This document shows, in pieces, positions 34,203 through 43,448 of a DNA stretch of 64,000 nt (within the stretch, counting starts at the first letter, position 1; each line of letters begins with the position of its first letter). Below the pieces are notes generated by a model that made no database searches, was not told the origin of the DNA, and worked only from the letters and a program-made list of their open reading frames with translations. A program made the translations under genes and the position numbers. Source of the stretch: Ardenticatenaceae bacterium (GTDB lineage Bacteria > Chloroflexota > Anaerolineae > Promineifilales > Promineifilaceae); NCBI GenBank assembly GCA_020634315.1, contig JACKBV010000005.1:186001-250000 (forward strand), written 5' to 3'.

Positions 34203-36806
34203 TTAGGGTGTCGGTTTTACAACCAGGGGCAAGTAGAGTGTGCCACTCGTTGCGCCAAAGAGAGCGAATTTGCTGAGATGGCAAATGTCCACGCTCAATT
34301 GGTTTTGCCCGGCATCGCGGACGTAAGTAGAGGCGGGGGAACAGGTCTCCGCCGCATCCATCCAGTCGCTGCCCATTTGCACCATCAAGGTTAATGATTC
34401 TTCGCTGATTCCGCTGACATCGCTGTCTAGATAGGTCAGCGAGATGTTGAAGGGTGCGGCGAAGGTGTAGCTGGGCAGGCGCACGCCTTGACGATATGCG
34501 TCGAGGCTGAACGCATGGGCGACGAAGGCCATACCACTGGGGGGAACGGCCGTTTCCTGAACATTAAAGAGCAGCTTGATCGTCTCCGTGACAGCATTGC
34601 TGGGGGTGGTCAGGCTGATGACACGGCCGGCATCATCTGTGTAGGTAAAACCGCCCGTCGCGCCCGGTGTGAGGATGGCTACCCGCAGCCCGACGTCCAA
34701 GCTGCTGCTGGCTGTATCCGTCAGCGTGTTATTGGTCGCGTACAGCGTGACCGTGTAACTGCCGGTCGCGGTATACACATGCGTCGGACTGATTGCCGTG
34801 GAAGTGGTGCCATCGCCAAAGTCCCAGAGGTAAGTGGGCGACGAGGTGGAGTTGGTGCTGGGGGAGATGACGGTGGTGTTGGTGAAAACGGCCGTTTCGC
34901 CGACAGCGACCGGCCCGTTGTGGGTGAAGGAAGCGTCAGGCATCGGCACATCGCCAACGGCAATTGTCCGCGAGGCACTGTTTGTGCCGATTTCATTGGT
35001 GGCTTGCAACGTGACTGTATAGATGCCGGTTGCCGTGTAAATGTGCGTAGGATTGACGTCGTTGCTGGCGGGCGAGTTGTCGCCAAAGCTCCAGGTATAG
35101 GTGATAGGCTCTGTGCCGGTGGTGGTGTTGGTGAAAACGGCCGTTTCGCCGACAGCAATCGGCCCATTATGCACAAACGACGCGGTTGGCGCACTTGGCT
35201 CTAGCTCTGTGGGGACAAACATCGGCCCGGCAAAACAGGGATACGTTTCCGGGTTTGGCTCGCCGCTAATCGTCCAACAATATTCATTACCGGTTGTCGA
35301 ATTGGCCTGGCTTTGTGGCACATACCAAATGACGATATTGGTATCGACAATACTTTCCCCGGTCAGGTATTGGTGTGGCCCTTGCTGATAATCGCCACCG
35401 GTGGCGCAGCAATCGCCAATGATTGGCAGATCAGTGTCTCCCTCTTCGGGATGGTGTGCGACGACATAGAAATACGCGTTATCTCCCATGCCGCCATCGC
35501 CAAACTGCCCCTGGCCCGGTTCAATGTAGTAGCCTGACCCGGATTGGTCGGTGACGCGCCAACGATACCCTTCGGCGGTGTAGGGTGCGCCTTGCTGTTC
35601 CCAAAATTCAGTCCCTTGTGTGATCCAATCGCTGCCGCCCCAGGTTGCCAGGGTGTCGTTGGCGTCGCCATTGGCGGCGATGTCAATACGCACCAATGGG
35701 CGGTAAATGGCGGTACCACTGCCGCAATCGCGCCCAAAGGCACCGGCGACAACCCGGAAACGGCCGTCTTCATAAAACTGAATATGCTGCTCATAGCGAT
35801 AATTACAGTTATAGCCCCAATTGCCCATACGAAAATCTTGCACCACCTCGAAGCCAATCACATTGTTGGCACCGTCATGCAAGTCCAAGACCTGTGTGTC
35901 GCCATAGGGCGAAATGGGGAAACCGCCACCGCCACCACCGCAGCCGGTGTAATCTTCAAAACCCCAACTGTTATTGGCGTAAGCCGCATGCCATTCTGCC
36001 AGTTTGACACTGGTGAGCGCGGGCACGCCATTAAATGCCGCATTATAAACGCGCAGCCCATCGGTGCCGGTCACTTCATATTGCACCGACCAGCCCATTT
36101 GTGTTACCTGACCCGGTACCGGACACCCCTCCGGGGCCGTGTAATGGACAGAGCCATTTGGCATGTTGGGTGCCAGGTCTGTCCAGGCGACATGCAGCAG
36201 CTTTTCCTCAGTCAGGTCTACAATGGCCCACAAATTACGGTCGCCCAACTCAAAAGTTGGTGCAACGCAAAGGTGATCCACGCAAGCGGAATCAACCAGA
36301 CCGCCATCTACCGGAGCCATGCTGACCTCTGTGGGGCGAAAGCCAAGCGCGTCAATGACATCGGGATGATTGAGGGCGATGGATGTGGCAAGATCGGCGA
36401 GACGTTTGTTGATGCCGGGATGCGCACCGGGTTGATAAAACACGTCAAGCACTTCGGCCTGATCGACGTTAACGATGGCTGTAACGGCCGCATTTTCATC
36501 AAAATTGTAAATTTCCACCTGGCGGCAGTCGTTTGCCGCGCAAGCCGCACTGGCCGTGGAATAATGATCGCCAACGGTACGCACGCCAAAAACCTCGCTG
36601 CGATCCCCGCGAATGTATTCTTGCACACGCGAGTCGGCAAGCGCCAGGTCTTCAGCCAAAGCCTGTTCAACGGTCGGGTCATCTGCCAGAGGCATAGACA
36701 TAGATTTGCCGCGCACGCTTTTGCGTGGCGTTATCAAATCGCTGCTCATTACGACAATAAGCAGCATAAGCAGGAGGAGAATGCTGAGAACACGGTATTT
36801 TTTCAT
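34203..36806 (-). CDS. Secreted PKD-repeat protein with copper-amine-oxidase-like region
   Basis: The 867-residue protein has an N-terminal signal anchor (residues 5-24). Residues about 45-225 resemble amine-oxidase N-domains. Residues about 225-480 resemble the amine oxidase catalytic barrel (GWSVQYEVTGTDGLRVYNA, CNYRYEQHIQFYEDGRF, VRIDIAANGDAND). Two PKD domains follow (about 535-615 and 620-705, each with TYxWxFGD and IYTVTLxATN). The end is LYLPLVVKP, a tail I associate with Chloroflexota secreted proteins. The Tyr that becomes TPQ lies in NYRY rather than NYD/EY, and the HxH copper ligands appear replaced, so activity is doubtful. The amine-oxidase match is from memory only. Confidence 0.75.
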   Translation of the reverse strand: MKKYRVLSILLLLMLLIVVMSSDLITPRKSVRGKSMSMPLADDPTVEQALAEDLALADSRVQEYIRGDRSEVFGVRTVGDHYSTASAACAANDCRQVEIYNFDENAAVTAIVNVDQAEVLDVFYQPGAHPGINKRLADLATSIALNHPDVIDALGFRPTEVSMAPVDGGLVDSACVDHLCVAPTFELGDRNLWAIVDLTEEKLLHVAWTDLAPNMPNGSVHYTAPEGCPVPGQVTQMGWSVQYEVTGTDGLRVYNAAFNGVPALTSVKLAEWHAAYANNSWGFEDYTGCGGGGGGFPISPYGDTQVLDLHDGANNVIGFEVVQDFRMGNWGYNCNYRYEQHIQFYEDGRFRVVAGAFGRDCGSGTAIYRPLVRIDIAANGDANDTLATWGGSDWITQGTEFWEQQGAPYTAEGYRWRVTDQSGSGYYIEPGQGQFGDGGMGDNAYFYVVAHHPEEGDTDLPIIGDCCATGGDYQQGPHQYLTGESIVDTNIVIWYVPQSQANSTTGNEYCWTISGEPNPETYPCFAGPMFVPTELEPSAPTASFVHNGPIAVGETAVFTNTTTGTEPITYTWSFGDNSPASNDVNPTHIYTATGIYTVTLQATNEIGTNSASRTIAVGDVPMPDASFTHNGPVAVGETAVFTNTTVISPSTNSTSSPTYLWDFGDGTTSTAISPTHVYTATGSYTVTLYATNNTLTDTASSSLDVGLRVAILTPGATGGFTYTDDAGRVISLTTPSNAVTETIKLLFNVQETAVPPSGMAFVAHAFSLDAYRQGVRLPSYTFAAPFNISLTYLDSDVSGISEESLTLMVQMGSDWMDAAETCSPASTYVRDAGQNQLSVDICHLSKFALFGATSGTLYLPLVVKPTP

Positions 36807-37014
36807 GTGAGTACCTCGGCGAATGTGCTACAAGTTATATTTATCTTGCACGCTAAAGGGGTTTGGGTTGGGAAAATATCCCGTATCAAAAAATTAATGA
36901 ATGCGCAACGATTGTAAAGTCTCTTCTGCCATTTGCCAAAAAGCTCTCATGAAACGATGGTTTTTGTAAATGTACCGCGTCGCTGCTGGAAAAAGCTTGC
37001 GGCCGATTCGCCTC

Positions 37015-37045
37015 TTGACTTAGAGTGCGCTCTAAGATGTATAGT
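37015..37045 (+). promoter_or_regulatory. MerR-type promoter/operator
   Basis: TTGACT (37015-37020) and TATAGT (37040-37045) are 19 bases apart, as in MerR-activated promoters. The spacer holds the near-perfect palindrome CTTAGAGTGCGCTCTAAG (37019-37036). The downstream operon encodes a MerR regulator. The remaining 36807-37014 sequence shows no gene. Confidence 0.88.
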
Positions 37046-37106
37046 TATTTTTAGTTGATAGATGGCTTGTTTATTGGCGAATGAGATATGAAAAGAAGGT
37101 GGTTGA

Positions 37107-38090
37107 ATGTACATGCGACAGTTAAAAAATAGTGATCTTCAAGTAAGCGCGATGGGGTTGGGAGCCTGGGCAATTGGCGGCGAGTGGCTTTTTAATGGCA
37201 GGTCGGCTGGCTGGGGCAAGGTGGATGATGCTGAATCGATCCGTACGATTCAGGTGGCTTTGGATGCGGGCATTAACTTGATTGATACGGCCGCTAACTA
37301 TGGCACCGGTCACAGCGAGCAAATTGTGGGCAAAGCCATAGAGGGCCGACGTGACCAGGTGGTGCTGGCGACAAAATTTGGCTTTCATGTTGATGAGGCG
37401 GGCAAGAAAGTGCTCTATTACGAAACGGCCGATTCCATTTTGCAAAACCTCCCGTTTGAGTGTGAGCGGAGCCTGCGCAATCTGGGTGTCGATGTCATTG
37501 ATATTTACCAGTTTCACATGTGGGATTTTCCGGTTGAGCGGGTGCCGGAGCTGCTTGCTGTACTCGATAAGTTGGTGGCACAGGGCAAGATTCGCACCTA
37601 TGGTTGGAGCACCGATAATGTGCAGTTGGCACGCCTGTTTGCGGCGGGAAAGCATTGTGTTGCCATTCAGCACGCGGCCAATGTGTTAGCGCCATCGCCG
37701 GAGATGTTTGCCTTTACCGGGGAGGCTGGCTTGATTAGTCTGGTACGCAGCCCGCTCTTAATGGGTTTTTTGTCGGACAAGTATAATAAAGGGGCGACGT
37801 TTGTGGAGACGGATGTGCGTAATCATGACTTTAACCAGGAACGGATTGCGCAGATTGTGGACAATCGCACGAAGATTCGCGAGATTTTGACGAGTAACGG
37901 CCGTACCGTTGTTCAGGGAGCGTTAGCCTGGCTGTGGGCGTTAGGGGAACATGTGGTGCCGATTCCCGGCATCCGCACCGAGGCGCAAGCCATAGAAAAT
38001 GCTGGCGCGATGGAATTTGGCCCTTTAACTGCGGCACAGATGGCCGAGATTGAGCTTTTGGTAGGGCGAGCGGAGGTTGTAACCGGATGA
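37107..38090 (+). CDS. Aldo/keto reductase
   Basis: This 327-residue NADPH-dependent oxidoreductase has the family features GLGAWAIGG, INLIDTAANYGTGHSEQIVG (catalytic Asp and Tyr), the Lys in VLATKFGFH, and a His in YQFHMWD. The C-terminal VPIPGIRTEAQAIENAGA segment binds cofactor. It is cotranscribed with, and overlaps by 4 bases, a MerR regulator, under a MerR-type promoter. I infer induction by a reactive aldehyde or electrophile that the enzyme then removes. Confidence 0.92.
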   Translation: MYMRQLKNSDLQVSAMGLGAWAIGGEWLFNGRSAGWGKVDDAESIRTIQVALDAGINLIDTAANYGTGHSEQIVGKAIEGRRDQVVLATKFGFHVDEAGKKVLYYETADSILQNLPFECERSLRNLGVDVIDIYQFHMWDFPVERVPELLAVLDKLVAQGKIRTYGWSTDNVQLARLFAAGKHCVAIQHAANVLAPSPEMFAFTGEAGLISLVRSPLLMGFLSDKYNKGATFVETDVRNHDFNQERIAQIVDNRTKIREILTSNGRTVVQGALAWLWALGEHVVPIPGIRTEAQAIENAGAMEFGPLTAAQMAEIELLVGRAEVVTG

Positions 38091-38491
38091 TTGCTGCTAA
38101 GGAAGCGGGTTTAACCATTCAAGAAGTTGCCGAGATGACAGGTTTGACCGCGCATACACTGCGCTATTATGAAAAAATTGGGCTGCTAGAATCAATTGAT
38201 CGCCATGGCAACGGCCATCGTCGTTATGATGAGGCTGATTTGGGCTGGATTCATTTCCTCAAGCTGCTGCGCGGTACGGGGATGCCGATTCAGCAGATGC
38301 AGCAGTTTATGGAGTTGGCGCGTCAAGGGGATGATTCGATTGCGGATCGCGTTGACCTGCTTCAGGAGCATCGGCAGGAATTGTTTACGCGCATCAGTGA
38401 ACTTCAGGAGCATCTGGCGCATTTGGATCACAAGATTGCCTATTATCAGGGGATTCTGACGGGGATACCGGCTGATCCGTGTGATTCGTGA
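38087..38491 (+). CDS. MerR-family transcriptional regulator
   Basis: The 134-residue protein has the MerR winged helix (residues 9-75: TIQEVAEMTGLTAHTLRYYEKIGLL), a long dimerisation helix (about 85-125) and a short C-terminus. The metal-binding cysteines of metal-responsive MerR proteins are missing; the only Cys is near the end (DPCDS). It resembles the aldehyde-responsive AdhR/YraB group. The ATGA overlap with the reductase gene and the 19-base-spacer promoter upstream point to self-regulated activation of the pair. Confidence 0.92.
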   Translation: MIAAKEAGLTIQEVAEMTGLTAHTLRYYEKIGLLESIDRHGNGHRRYDEADLGWIHFLKLLRGTGMPIQQMQQFMELARQGDDSIADRVDLLQEHRQELFTRISELQEHLAHLDHKIAYYQGILTGIPADPCDS

Positions 38492-38529
38492 CCACGAGTG
38501 GAAGCCGTTTTTGCGCCTTGGTATGAGGT

Positions 38530-38970
38530 TTAATGGCTGGTTGGGGGCGATTGTGGCGCTTGCCAGGCTGGTGATTTGTGGACATGCACAACTTGCCAGC
38601 CTTTCTCTGCTGTTTTGACGAGGACGCGGCTTTCGTTGTGCGTGCGGTGGGTGATGCCTTGTTCGCCAGCGACGGTGAGCATGAAGGTGTAGCTGACGAC
38701 GGCCGTGGTAACGGCCGTTTCCCCATCCCCATACACCTGTAAGCGCGGCTCCAGCAAATCGTAACGAAAATCAGCGCCCGTTCCCGCCCAACTGTGTTCA
38801 ATCATGAACAGATGGAAATCTAGCCCATCTTGCCGGTGTGGCGCGACAAACCATTCGTATAATGACAAGTCTGTGCCGGTTGTTGCCTGATAGGTTGCCA
38901 CATCCCGTGTGAAAATACTTTGCAAATGGCGATGGAGAAAATCCCAGATTTCTTGTTCTAAGTCGTTCAT
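38530..38970 (-). CDS. SnoaL/NTF2-like protein
   Basis: This 146-residue protein resembles the SnoaL_3/CaMKII-association type of NTF2 fold. An N-terminal helix (EQEIWDFLHRHLQSIF), then strands LQVYGDGETAVTTAVVSYTF, and the end WQVVHVHKS are typical. Such domains dimerise and may bind small ligands; no catalytic residue is evident. It lies 6 bases downstream of ruvA and is probably cotranscribed. The ETAV peptide comes from an ACGGCCGT palindrome pair at 38699-38717. Confidence 0.75.
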   Translation of the reverse strand: MNDLEQEIWDFLHRHLQSIFTRDVATYQATTGTDLSLYEWFVAPHRQDGLDFHLFMIEHSWAGTGADFRYDLLEPRLQVYGDGETAVTTAVVSYTFMLTVAGEQGITHRTHNESRVLVKTAEKGWQVVHVHKSPAWQAPQSPPTSH

Positions 38971-38976
38971 GATTTT

Positions 38977-39558
38977 TTACTGTTGATCCAGATATTGCAG
39001 GGCTAACTGCACACGCTCGTCGACGGCTTTCACTTCGCGGGGCAGCTTTTGTAAGGCGGCTTGTGCCTCGACGATGCTGAAACCGAGGCTGGTGAGGACA
39101 TCGATAACATCGGCATCGACATCGCTGACAAGGGTAACGGCCGTTTGCATGGCACTCATATCCAGTTTGTCGCGCAGTTGGAACATGATGCGTTCGGCTG
39201 TTTTCTTGCCGATGCCAGGGACACGCTGCAAAACGGCCGTTTCCTCACGCATAATGGCGCTTTTCAGCAGTTCCGGGCTAAGCGTGCCCAAAATAGCCAG
39301 CGCCACCTTTGGCCCTACGCCATTGACGCCCAACAAAACCTCAAACAGTTGCAGGTCATCTTCGGCCTCAAAACCATACAAAGTCAATTCTGTCTCGCGT
39401 ACTATCAGATGCGTGTGCAGCTTGATGTGCCGCCCTACGCCGCCCACATCTTCCAGCACCGTTTTCGGCACCAACACGCGCACACCCATGCCGCCCAAGG
39501 CCACAACCAGGCTGTTTGCTTCAATTTTTAGGACATTACCACTAATAGATGCAATCAT
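38977..39558 (-). CDS. ruvA: Holliday junction branch migration protein RuvA
   Basis: RuvA binds four-way junctions and loads RuvB. The product has the N-terminal OB domain (residues 1-64), two HhH motifs (LLGVNGVGPKVALAIL and LQRVPGIGKKTAERIMFQL) and the C-terminal RuvB-contact domain (about 145-193). I prefer ATG 39558; a TTG two codons earlier is possible. It follows ruvC after a heptamer repeat tract. ruvB is not in the window. Confidence 0.95.
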   Translation of the reverse strand: MIASISGNVLKIEANSLVVALGGMGVRVLVPKTVLEDVGGVGRHIKLHTHLIVRETELTLYGFEAEDDLQLFEVLLGVNGVGPKVALAILGTLSPELLKSAIMREETAVLQRVPGIGKKTAERIMFQLRDKLDMSAMQTAVTLVSDVDADVIDVLTSLGFSIVEAQAALQKLPREVKAVDERVQLALQYLDQQ

Positions 39559-39598
39559 TGCCAAGAAATTTCAGCTTCCAATTATTCCAACCCAATTA

Positions 39599-39676
39599 CA
39601 CCCCACCGCTTACCGCTTACCGCTTACCGCTTACCGATCACCGCTTACCGATCACTGATTACCGCTTACCGATCAC
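39599..39676. repeat. Heptanucleotide repeat tract between ruvC and ruvA
   Basis: About ten head-to-tail 7-base units: CCGCTTA four times, then CCGATCA, CCGCTTA, CCGATCA, CTGATTA, CCGCTTA, CCGATCA. This is the cleanest tract in the window and fills the intergenic space. Confidence 0.9.
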
Positions 39677-39680
39677 ACGG

Positions 39681-40169
39681 TCAGTCATACAACGATTCAA
39701 AACGCTGATACTGATAATGCGTAATAGCAATCGCCAGCCCATCAGCCGCATCATCAGGGCGGGGCGTCTCTTCCAGGTCAAGCAAATTGCGCACCATAAG
39801 CTGTACTTGCGCTTTGTTGGCCTTGCCATACCCCGTAACGGCGTCTTTAATGCGCGGCGGTGAATATTCGGCGATGGGAATACCGGCATTGGCTAACGCC
39901 AAAATCAACACACCGCGTGCCTGCCCAACACTAATAGCGGTCGTAATGTTACGGCCGAAAAACACTTCTTCGATTGCTGCTGAGTTTGGTTGGTAGGTGG
40001 CGATGAGCTGGTTTAGTTCCTGGTAAATGGTCTGTAGCCGCTGCGGCGCACTGTCGCGGGCTGAAGTCAAGATGACGCCATAAGTGACCACTTGGAGACG
40101 GCCGTCTATCGCATCAATAATGCCATACCCAGTCGTCGCCGTCCCTGGGTCTAGACCTAAGATACGCAT
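39681..40169 (-). CDS. ruvC: Crossover junction endodeoxyribonuclease RuvC
   Basis: RuvC cuts Holliday junctions made during recombination. The 162-residue product shows ILGLDPGTATTGYG (catalytic Asp7), AAIEEVFFGRNITTAISVGQARG (catalytic Glu), and the C-terminal RPDDAADGLAIAITH with the last acidic pair. Length and motifs are standard. It lies between yebC and ruvA, an order common in bacteria, but both gaps are filled by heptamer tracts. Confidence 0.96.
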   Translation of the reverse strand: MRILGLDPGTATTGYGIIDAIDGRLQVVTYGVILTSARDSAPQRLQTIYQELNQLIATYQPNSAAIEEVFFGRNITTAISVGQARGVLILALANAGIPIAEYSPPRIKDAVTGYGKANKAQVQLMVRNLLDLEETPRPDDAADGLAIAITHYQYQRFESLYD

Positions 40170-40187
40170 TTTCGACGCTGATAACCG

Positions 40188-40257
40188 CTAAATCAGTAAT
40201 CAGTGAATCAATAATCATCGACTACTGAATCACTGATTACCGAACACCGGTTACCAT
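40188..40257. repeat. Heptanucleotide repeat tract between yebC and ruvC
   Basis: Units ATCAGTA, ATCAGTG, ATCAATA, ATCATCG turn into complementary units (ATCACTG, ATTACCG, GTTACCA), so the tract is inverted about its centre. It abuts the yebC stop codon. Confidence 0.75.
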
Positions 40258-41003
40258 TATGCCGCTTCCATTTCCGCGATTGCTTCGTCGGAAATGTTCA
40301 GCGTCGAATACACATCCTGCACGTCATCCAGGTCTTCCAGCTTCTCAATTAATTTCATGACCTGGATAACCTGATTTGTTTCCAAATCAGTGGGATTGTT
40401 GGGGTCATAGATGACATTGGCTTCATCGGCCACAATACCATTTTCAGACAACGCCTTTTGCACGGCCTGGAAATTCTCCAGGTCAACGTAAATTTCGGCT
40501 GCTTCGCCAAACTGCACGTCATCTGCGCCTGCTTCAGCCGCAATCATGAAGAGTTCATCCTGGTCAACTTCCTGAATGACGCTGATATACCCCTTGCGCG
40601 TAAATTGCCAGGAAACAGACCCAGATTCAGCCAGGGTTCCCCCATTTTTGCTGAGCGTGTGGCGCAAATCGGCGACGGCGCGGTTGCGATTGTCGGTGAC
40701 AACCTCAACAAGGATGCCGACACCATGCGGCGCATATGCTTCATACAAATTTTCGACCAGCTCTGCGCCTTCCAATTCCCCCGTGCCGCGTTTGATTGCC
40801 CGTTCGATGTTGTCTTTGGGCATATTCGCTGCTTTGGCCTTATCTACAGCCAGCCCCAGGCGATTATTGAAACTGGGATCGCCGCCCCCTTCACGCGCAG
40901 CAATGGTGATTTCTTTGGCGATGCGTGTAAAGAGCTTGCCGCGCTTGGCATCTACTGCCGCCTTCTTATGCTTGATGGTGGACCATTTTGAATGTCCTGA
41001 CAT
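40257..41003 (-). CDS. yebC: YebC/PmpR-TACO1 family protein
   Basis: This 248-residue protein starts with the hallmark SGHSKWSTIKHKKAAVDAKRG. AAREGGGDPSFNNRL, KAANMPKDNIERAI and the three-domain layout of the family follow. Members were first described as regulators of recombination genes, and recent work links them to translation of polyproline stretches. I chose ATG 41003, with GGAGAGAG before it; upstream in-frame codons lack a site. It is the first gene of the ruvCA cluster. Confidence 0.94.
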   Translation of the reverse strand: MSGHSKWSTIKHKKAAVDAKRGKLFTRIAKEITIAAREGGGDPSFNNRLGLAVDKAKAANMPKDNIERAIKRGTGELEGAELVENLYEAYAPHGVGILVEVVTDNRNRAVADLRHTLSKNGGTLAESGSVSWQFTRKGYISVIQEVDQDELFMIAAEAGADDVQFGEAAEIYVDLENFQAVQKALSENGIVADEANVIYDPNNPTDLETNQVIQVMKLIEKLEDLDDVQDVYSTLNISDEAIAEMEAA

Positions 41004-41152
41004 GGTTTCTCTCTCCAAAATGTAAGGTAAGACCTTTCGGTAGTGACAAATAATTATATCATACGTGAGGCATGTTGTCGTTTTTGGTGTTTGTTTTGGC
41101 AAAGCAATCGGCTGTTTCTTATCCGAATGCCGCTACGGTGATGTGTGCGTCG

Positions 41153-42502
41153 TTATCCTGTTGTTTCAGGTTGCCCTGGTGCGCTGCCGGGAAATAGGGT
41201 GTCGAGCAGAGCGGGTGCATAGCGTGCTGCCATGTCGCTGTTGATTTGATTTTGCGTGCAGATTTCTGTGTAGAGTTTGCCACTGTCGCGCAATTGGCGC
41301 TCTTGCGTTTCCGGGTCGAGGGCGATGAGGCCAAAGCGTTGTGTCCAGCCGCGATCCCATTCGAAGTTGTCTATCAGGCTCCAGTGGTAGTAGCCCATGA
41401 CGGGGAAGCAGAAGCTGATGGCCCGCCAAATTTCGCGTAGATGGGTGAGCAGGTAAGACGGCCGTATCTTGTCCGCCACATCAGGTACGCCATTTTCGGT
41501 GATGTAAATGGGCTTGTCGTATTTCAGGACGTTTTTGATGGCCCAAAATAGTCCTGCCGGGTAAACCTCGCCATAGTTGCCATCGCTGACGATGGCGCCG
41601 GGTTCCCATTCTTCCTCGAGCAGGCCGTTGCGTGGGGGAAAGCGGACGTAAAAGCGGGTGTAGTAATTGATGCCGACGAAGTCGAATGTGCCGGCGAGGT
41701 TGGGAATGATGCCCCGCCCAAATGGTTGCCGTAAACGGCCGTTAACCATCATCTCAAACCACGACTCGTTATACAACCAGGACAGCCACTTCGCCCAGCG
41801 CCGATCCAACAAATTACCGGTTGGACGCGCGGCCATCACAGCCATATTTTTGGCAATGCCCACTTGCGCTGTCGGCTGCTGTGCTTTAATCGCATGATAG
41901 GCAGCGGCATGACTGCGCAGCAAGTTGCGCACTGCTTCGCGTGCGGCCAGCAGGCCATGTTTTTGCCCAACGGGAAACAATTGGTTCAGGTAACGCATAA
42001 AGACATAGACATATGGCTCGTTAATTGTCACCCATTTAGGCGTCAGGTCGCCCAATACCTCTACCACTTTGGCTGTGTACCGCTGGAAATATTCGACAAC
42101 GATGTCGCTGTTAAAGTCACCCTTTTCTACCAACCACACCGGATTGCTGAAATGGTGCAGCGTAACCATTGGCTCAATGCCCCGGTCGTGCATTGCTTGC
42201 AAGATTTGCCGGTAACGATCCAGGGCGTCGGTGTCAAAACGGCTGGGTTCTGGCTCAATGCGGCTCCATTCCAATGACAGGCGGTGGGCGTTTGTGCCCA
42301 TCGCCGCTGCGCGATCCAGGTCTGCTTCGGCGTTTTCCCACCAGTTGCAGGCCAGGGCAGATTTGTGGTTTTGCAGGATACGGCCGTCTTTTTGCTCCCA
42401 CTGCCACCAATCACTGTTCGTATTATTCCCTTCAACCTGGTGAGCGGCCGTTGCCGTTCCCCACAAAAAATCTGTAGGGAAGATCATTTTTGCCTGTGCC
42501 AT
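41153..42502 (-). CDS. Glycoside hydrolase family 1 (beta-glucosidase-like)
   Basis: The 449-residue enzyme hydrolyses beta-linked glycosides with retention. FPTDFLWGTATAAHQVEG is the GH1 N-terminal signature, WVTINEP holds the acid/base Glu162, and PIYITENGVPD holds the nucleophile Glu336. The C-terminal HWSLIDNFEWDRGW segment completes the site. No signal peptide is seen, so it is cytoplasmic. The gene stands alone, divergent from the V4R gene. Confidence 0.93.
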   Translation of the reverse strand: MAQAKMIFPTDFLWGTATAAHQVEGNNTNSDWWQWEQKDGRILQNHKSALACNWWENAEADLDRAAAMGTNAHRLSLEWSRIEPEPSRFDTDALDRYRQILQAMHDRGIEPMVTLHHFSNPVWLVEKGDFNSDIVVEYFQRYTAKVVEVLGDLTPKWVTINEPYVYVFMRYLNQLFPVGQKHGLLAAREAVRNLLRSHAAAYHAIKAQQPTAQVGIAKNMAVMAARPTGNLLDRRWAKWLSWLYNESWFEMMVNGRLRQPFGRGIIPNLAGTFDFVGINYYTRFYVRFPPRNGLLEEEWEPGAIVSDGNYGEVYPAGLFWAIKNVLKYDKPIYITENGVPDVADKIRPSYLLTHLREIWRAISFCFPVMGYYHWSLIDNFEWDRGWTQRFGLIALDPETQERQLRDSGKLYTEICTQNQINSDMAARYAPALLDTLFPGSAPGQPETTG

Positions 42503-42709
42503 CTTATCCTTTCCTTAATGTATGTGCCTCTTTGCCACAAACCTGCGGCGGATTATAGCCTTGATCCAACGATTTTGCCGACCTAAACTTTGTGCAAATA
42601 TGAGCCACTTGTTATACTTGTGCTATCATGATTAATGATTGTTGCATTATTGCAAATCATCACAATTCCAATTGACCCAATCAGGCAGCCACACACCTTG
42701 GAGGTTTTT

Positions 42710-43345
42710 GTGAAAGAGTTGGTTCCTGCCAGCGGTTATTACTATCCAAATAAAATGGCCCGCATCCTGTTGGTATCAATGGAAGAAGTGATGGGGCGAA
42801 ACGGATTGAACGCATTACTAAACCTCACTGAAATGCGTCAATTTATACAGGAGCCACCCCCTGACAATTTAGAACGCCAATTTGACTTTGCTCATATCGC
42901 CAACTTAACCCAGGGTCTTGATGAAATTTATGGCCCACGTGGGGGGCGAGGTCTGGCACTTCGTGGCGGCCGCGCCATTTTTTCTAGAGGTTTAAAACAA
43001 TTTGGAGCTTTAGCCGGGGTTGGCGACTTGGCCTTCAAGGTCTTGCCCTTGCAGACAAAATTAAAAATTGGTGTTCCGGCCGTTGCCCGCATCTTTACAC
43101 AGTTCAGCGATCAGACAAGTCGTGTCGAAGAATACGACGATCATTTTCTCTACTATATTGATCGCTGTTCAATGTGTTGGGGACGCGAAGCAACACGCCC
43201 AATTTGTTACATTGCTGTCGGCATTTTGCAAGAATCCCTACGTTGGGTTAGCGGCGGTCTGGAGTTTCGCATTGAAGAAATAGAGTGTATTGCGATGGGG
43301 GCGAAGTCTTGTGTCTTTAAGATTGACAAAGACCCCATTAAGTAA
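42710..43345 (+). CDS. V4R-domain sensor-like protein
   Basis: The protein has a C-terminal V4R (4-vinyl reductase-like) domain (about residues 115-211). Its pattern SMCWGREATRPICYIAVGIL and ECIAMGAKSCVFKI carries the conserved cysteines. V4R domains are thought to bind small hydrophobic ligands or metal and often act as input modules. I chose GTG 42710, since GGAGG lies 5 bases before it; the ATG at 42635 has no site. It precedes a response regulator by about 100 bases. Confidence 0.8.
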   Translation: MKELVPASGYYYPNKMARILLVSMEEVMGRNGLNALLNLTEMRQFIQEPPPDNLERQFDFAHIANLTQGLDEIYGPRGGRGLALRGGRAIFSRGLKQFGALAGVGDLAFKVLPLQTKLKIGVPAVARIFTQFSDQTSRVEEYDDHFLYYIDRCSMCWGREATRPICYIAVGILQESLRWVSGGLEFRIEEIECIAMGAKSCVFKIDKDPIK

Positions 43346-43448
43346 CGCTGGCAATTGCGATCTATTCTTTCTTTTTTGTACTACCTAAAAGAAGTACCCA
43401 AAATAGAATGCCTTAAAACGGTTGCCAGCCCAGAAGGGAAGGTTGTAC

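Noticed and set aside
35544..36917. 457-codon plus-strand frame
   Set aside because: It lies antisense to the PKD protein, whose signal peptide and domains are clear.
39599..39676. CRISPR array
   Set aside because: The units are 7 bases and directly adjacent, with no unique spacers.
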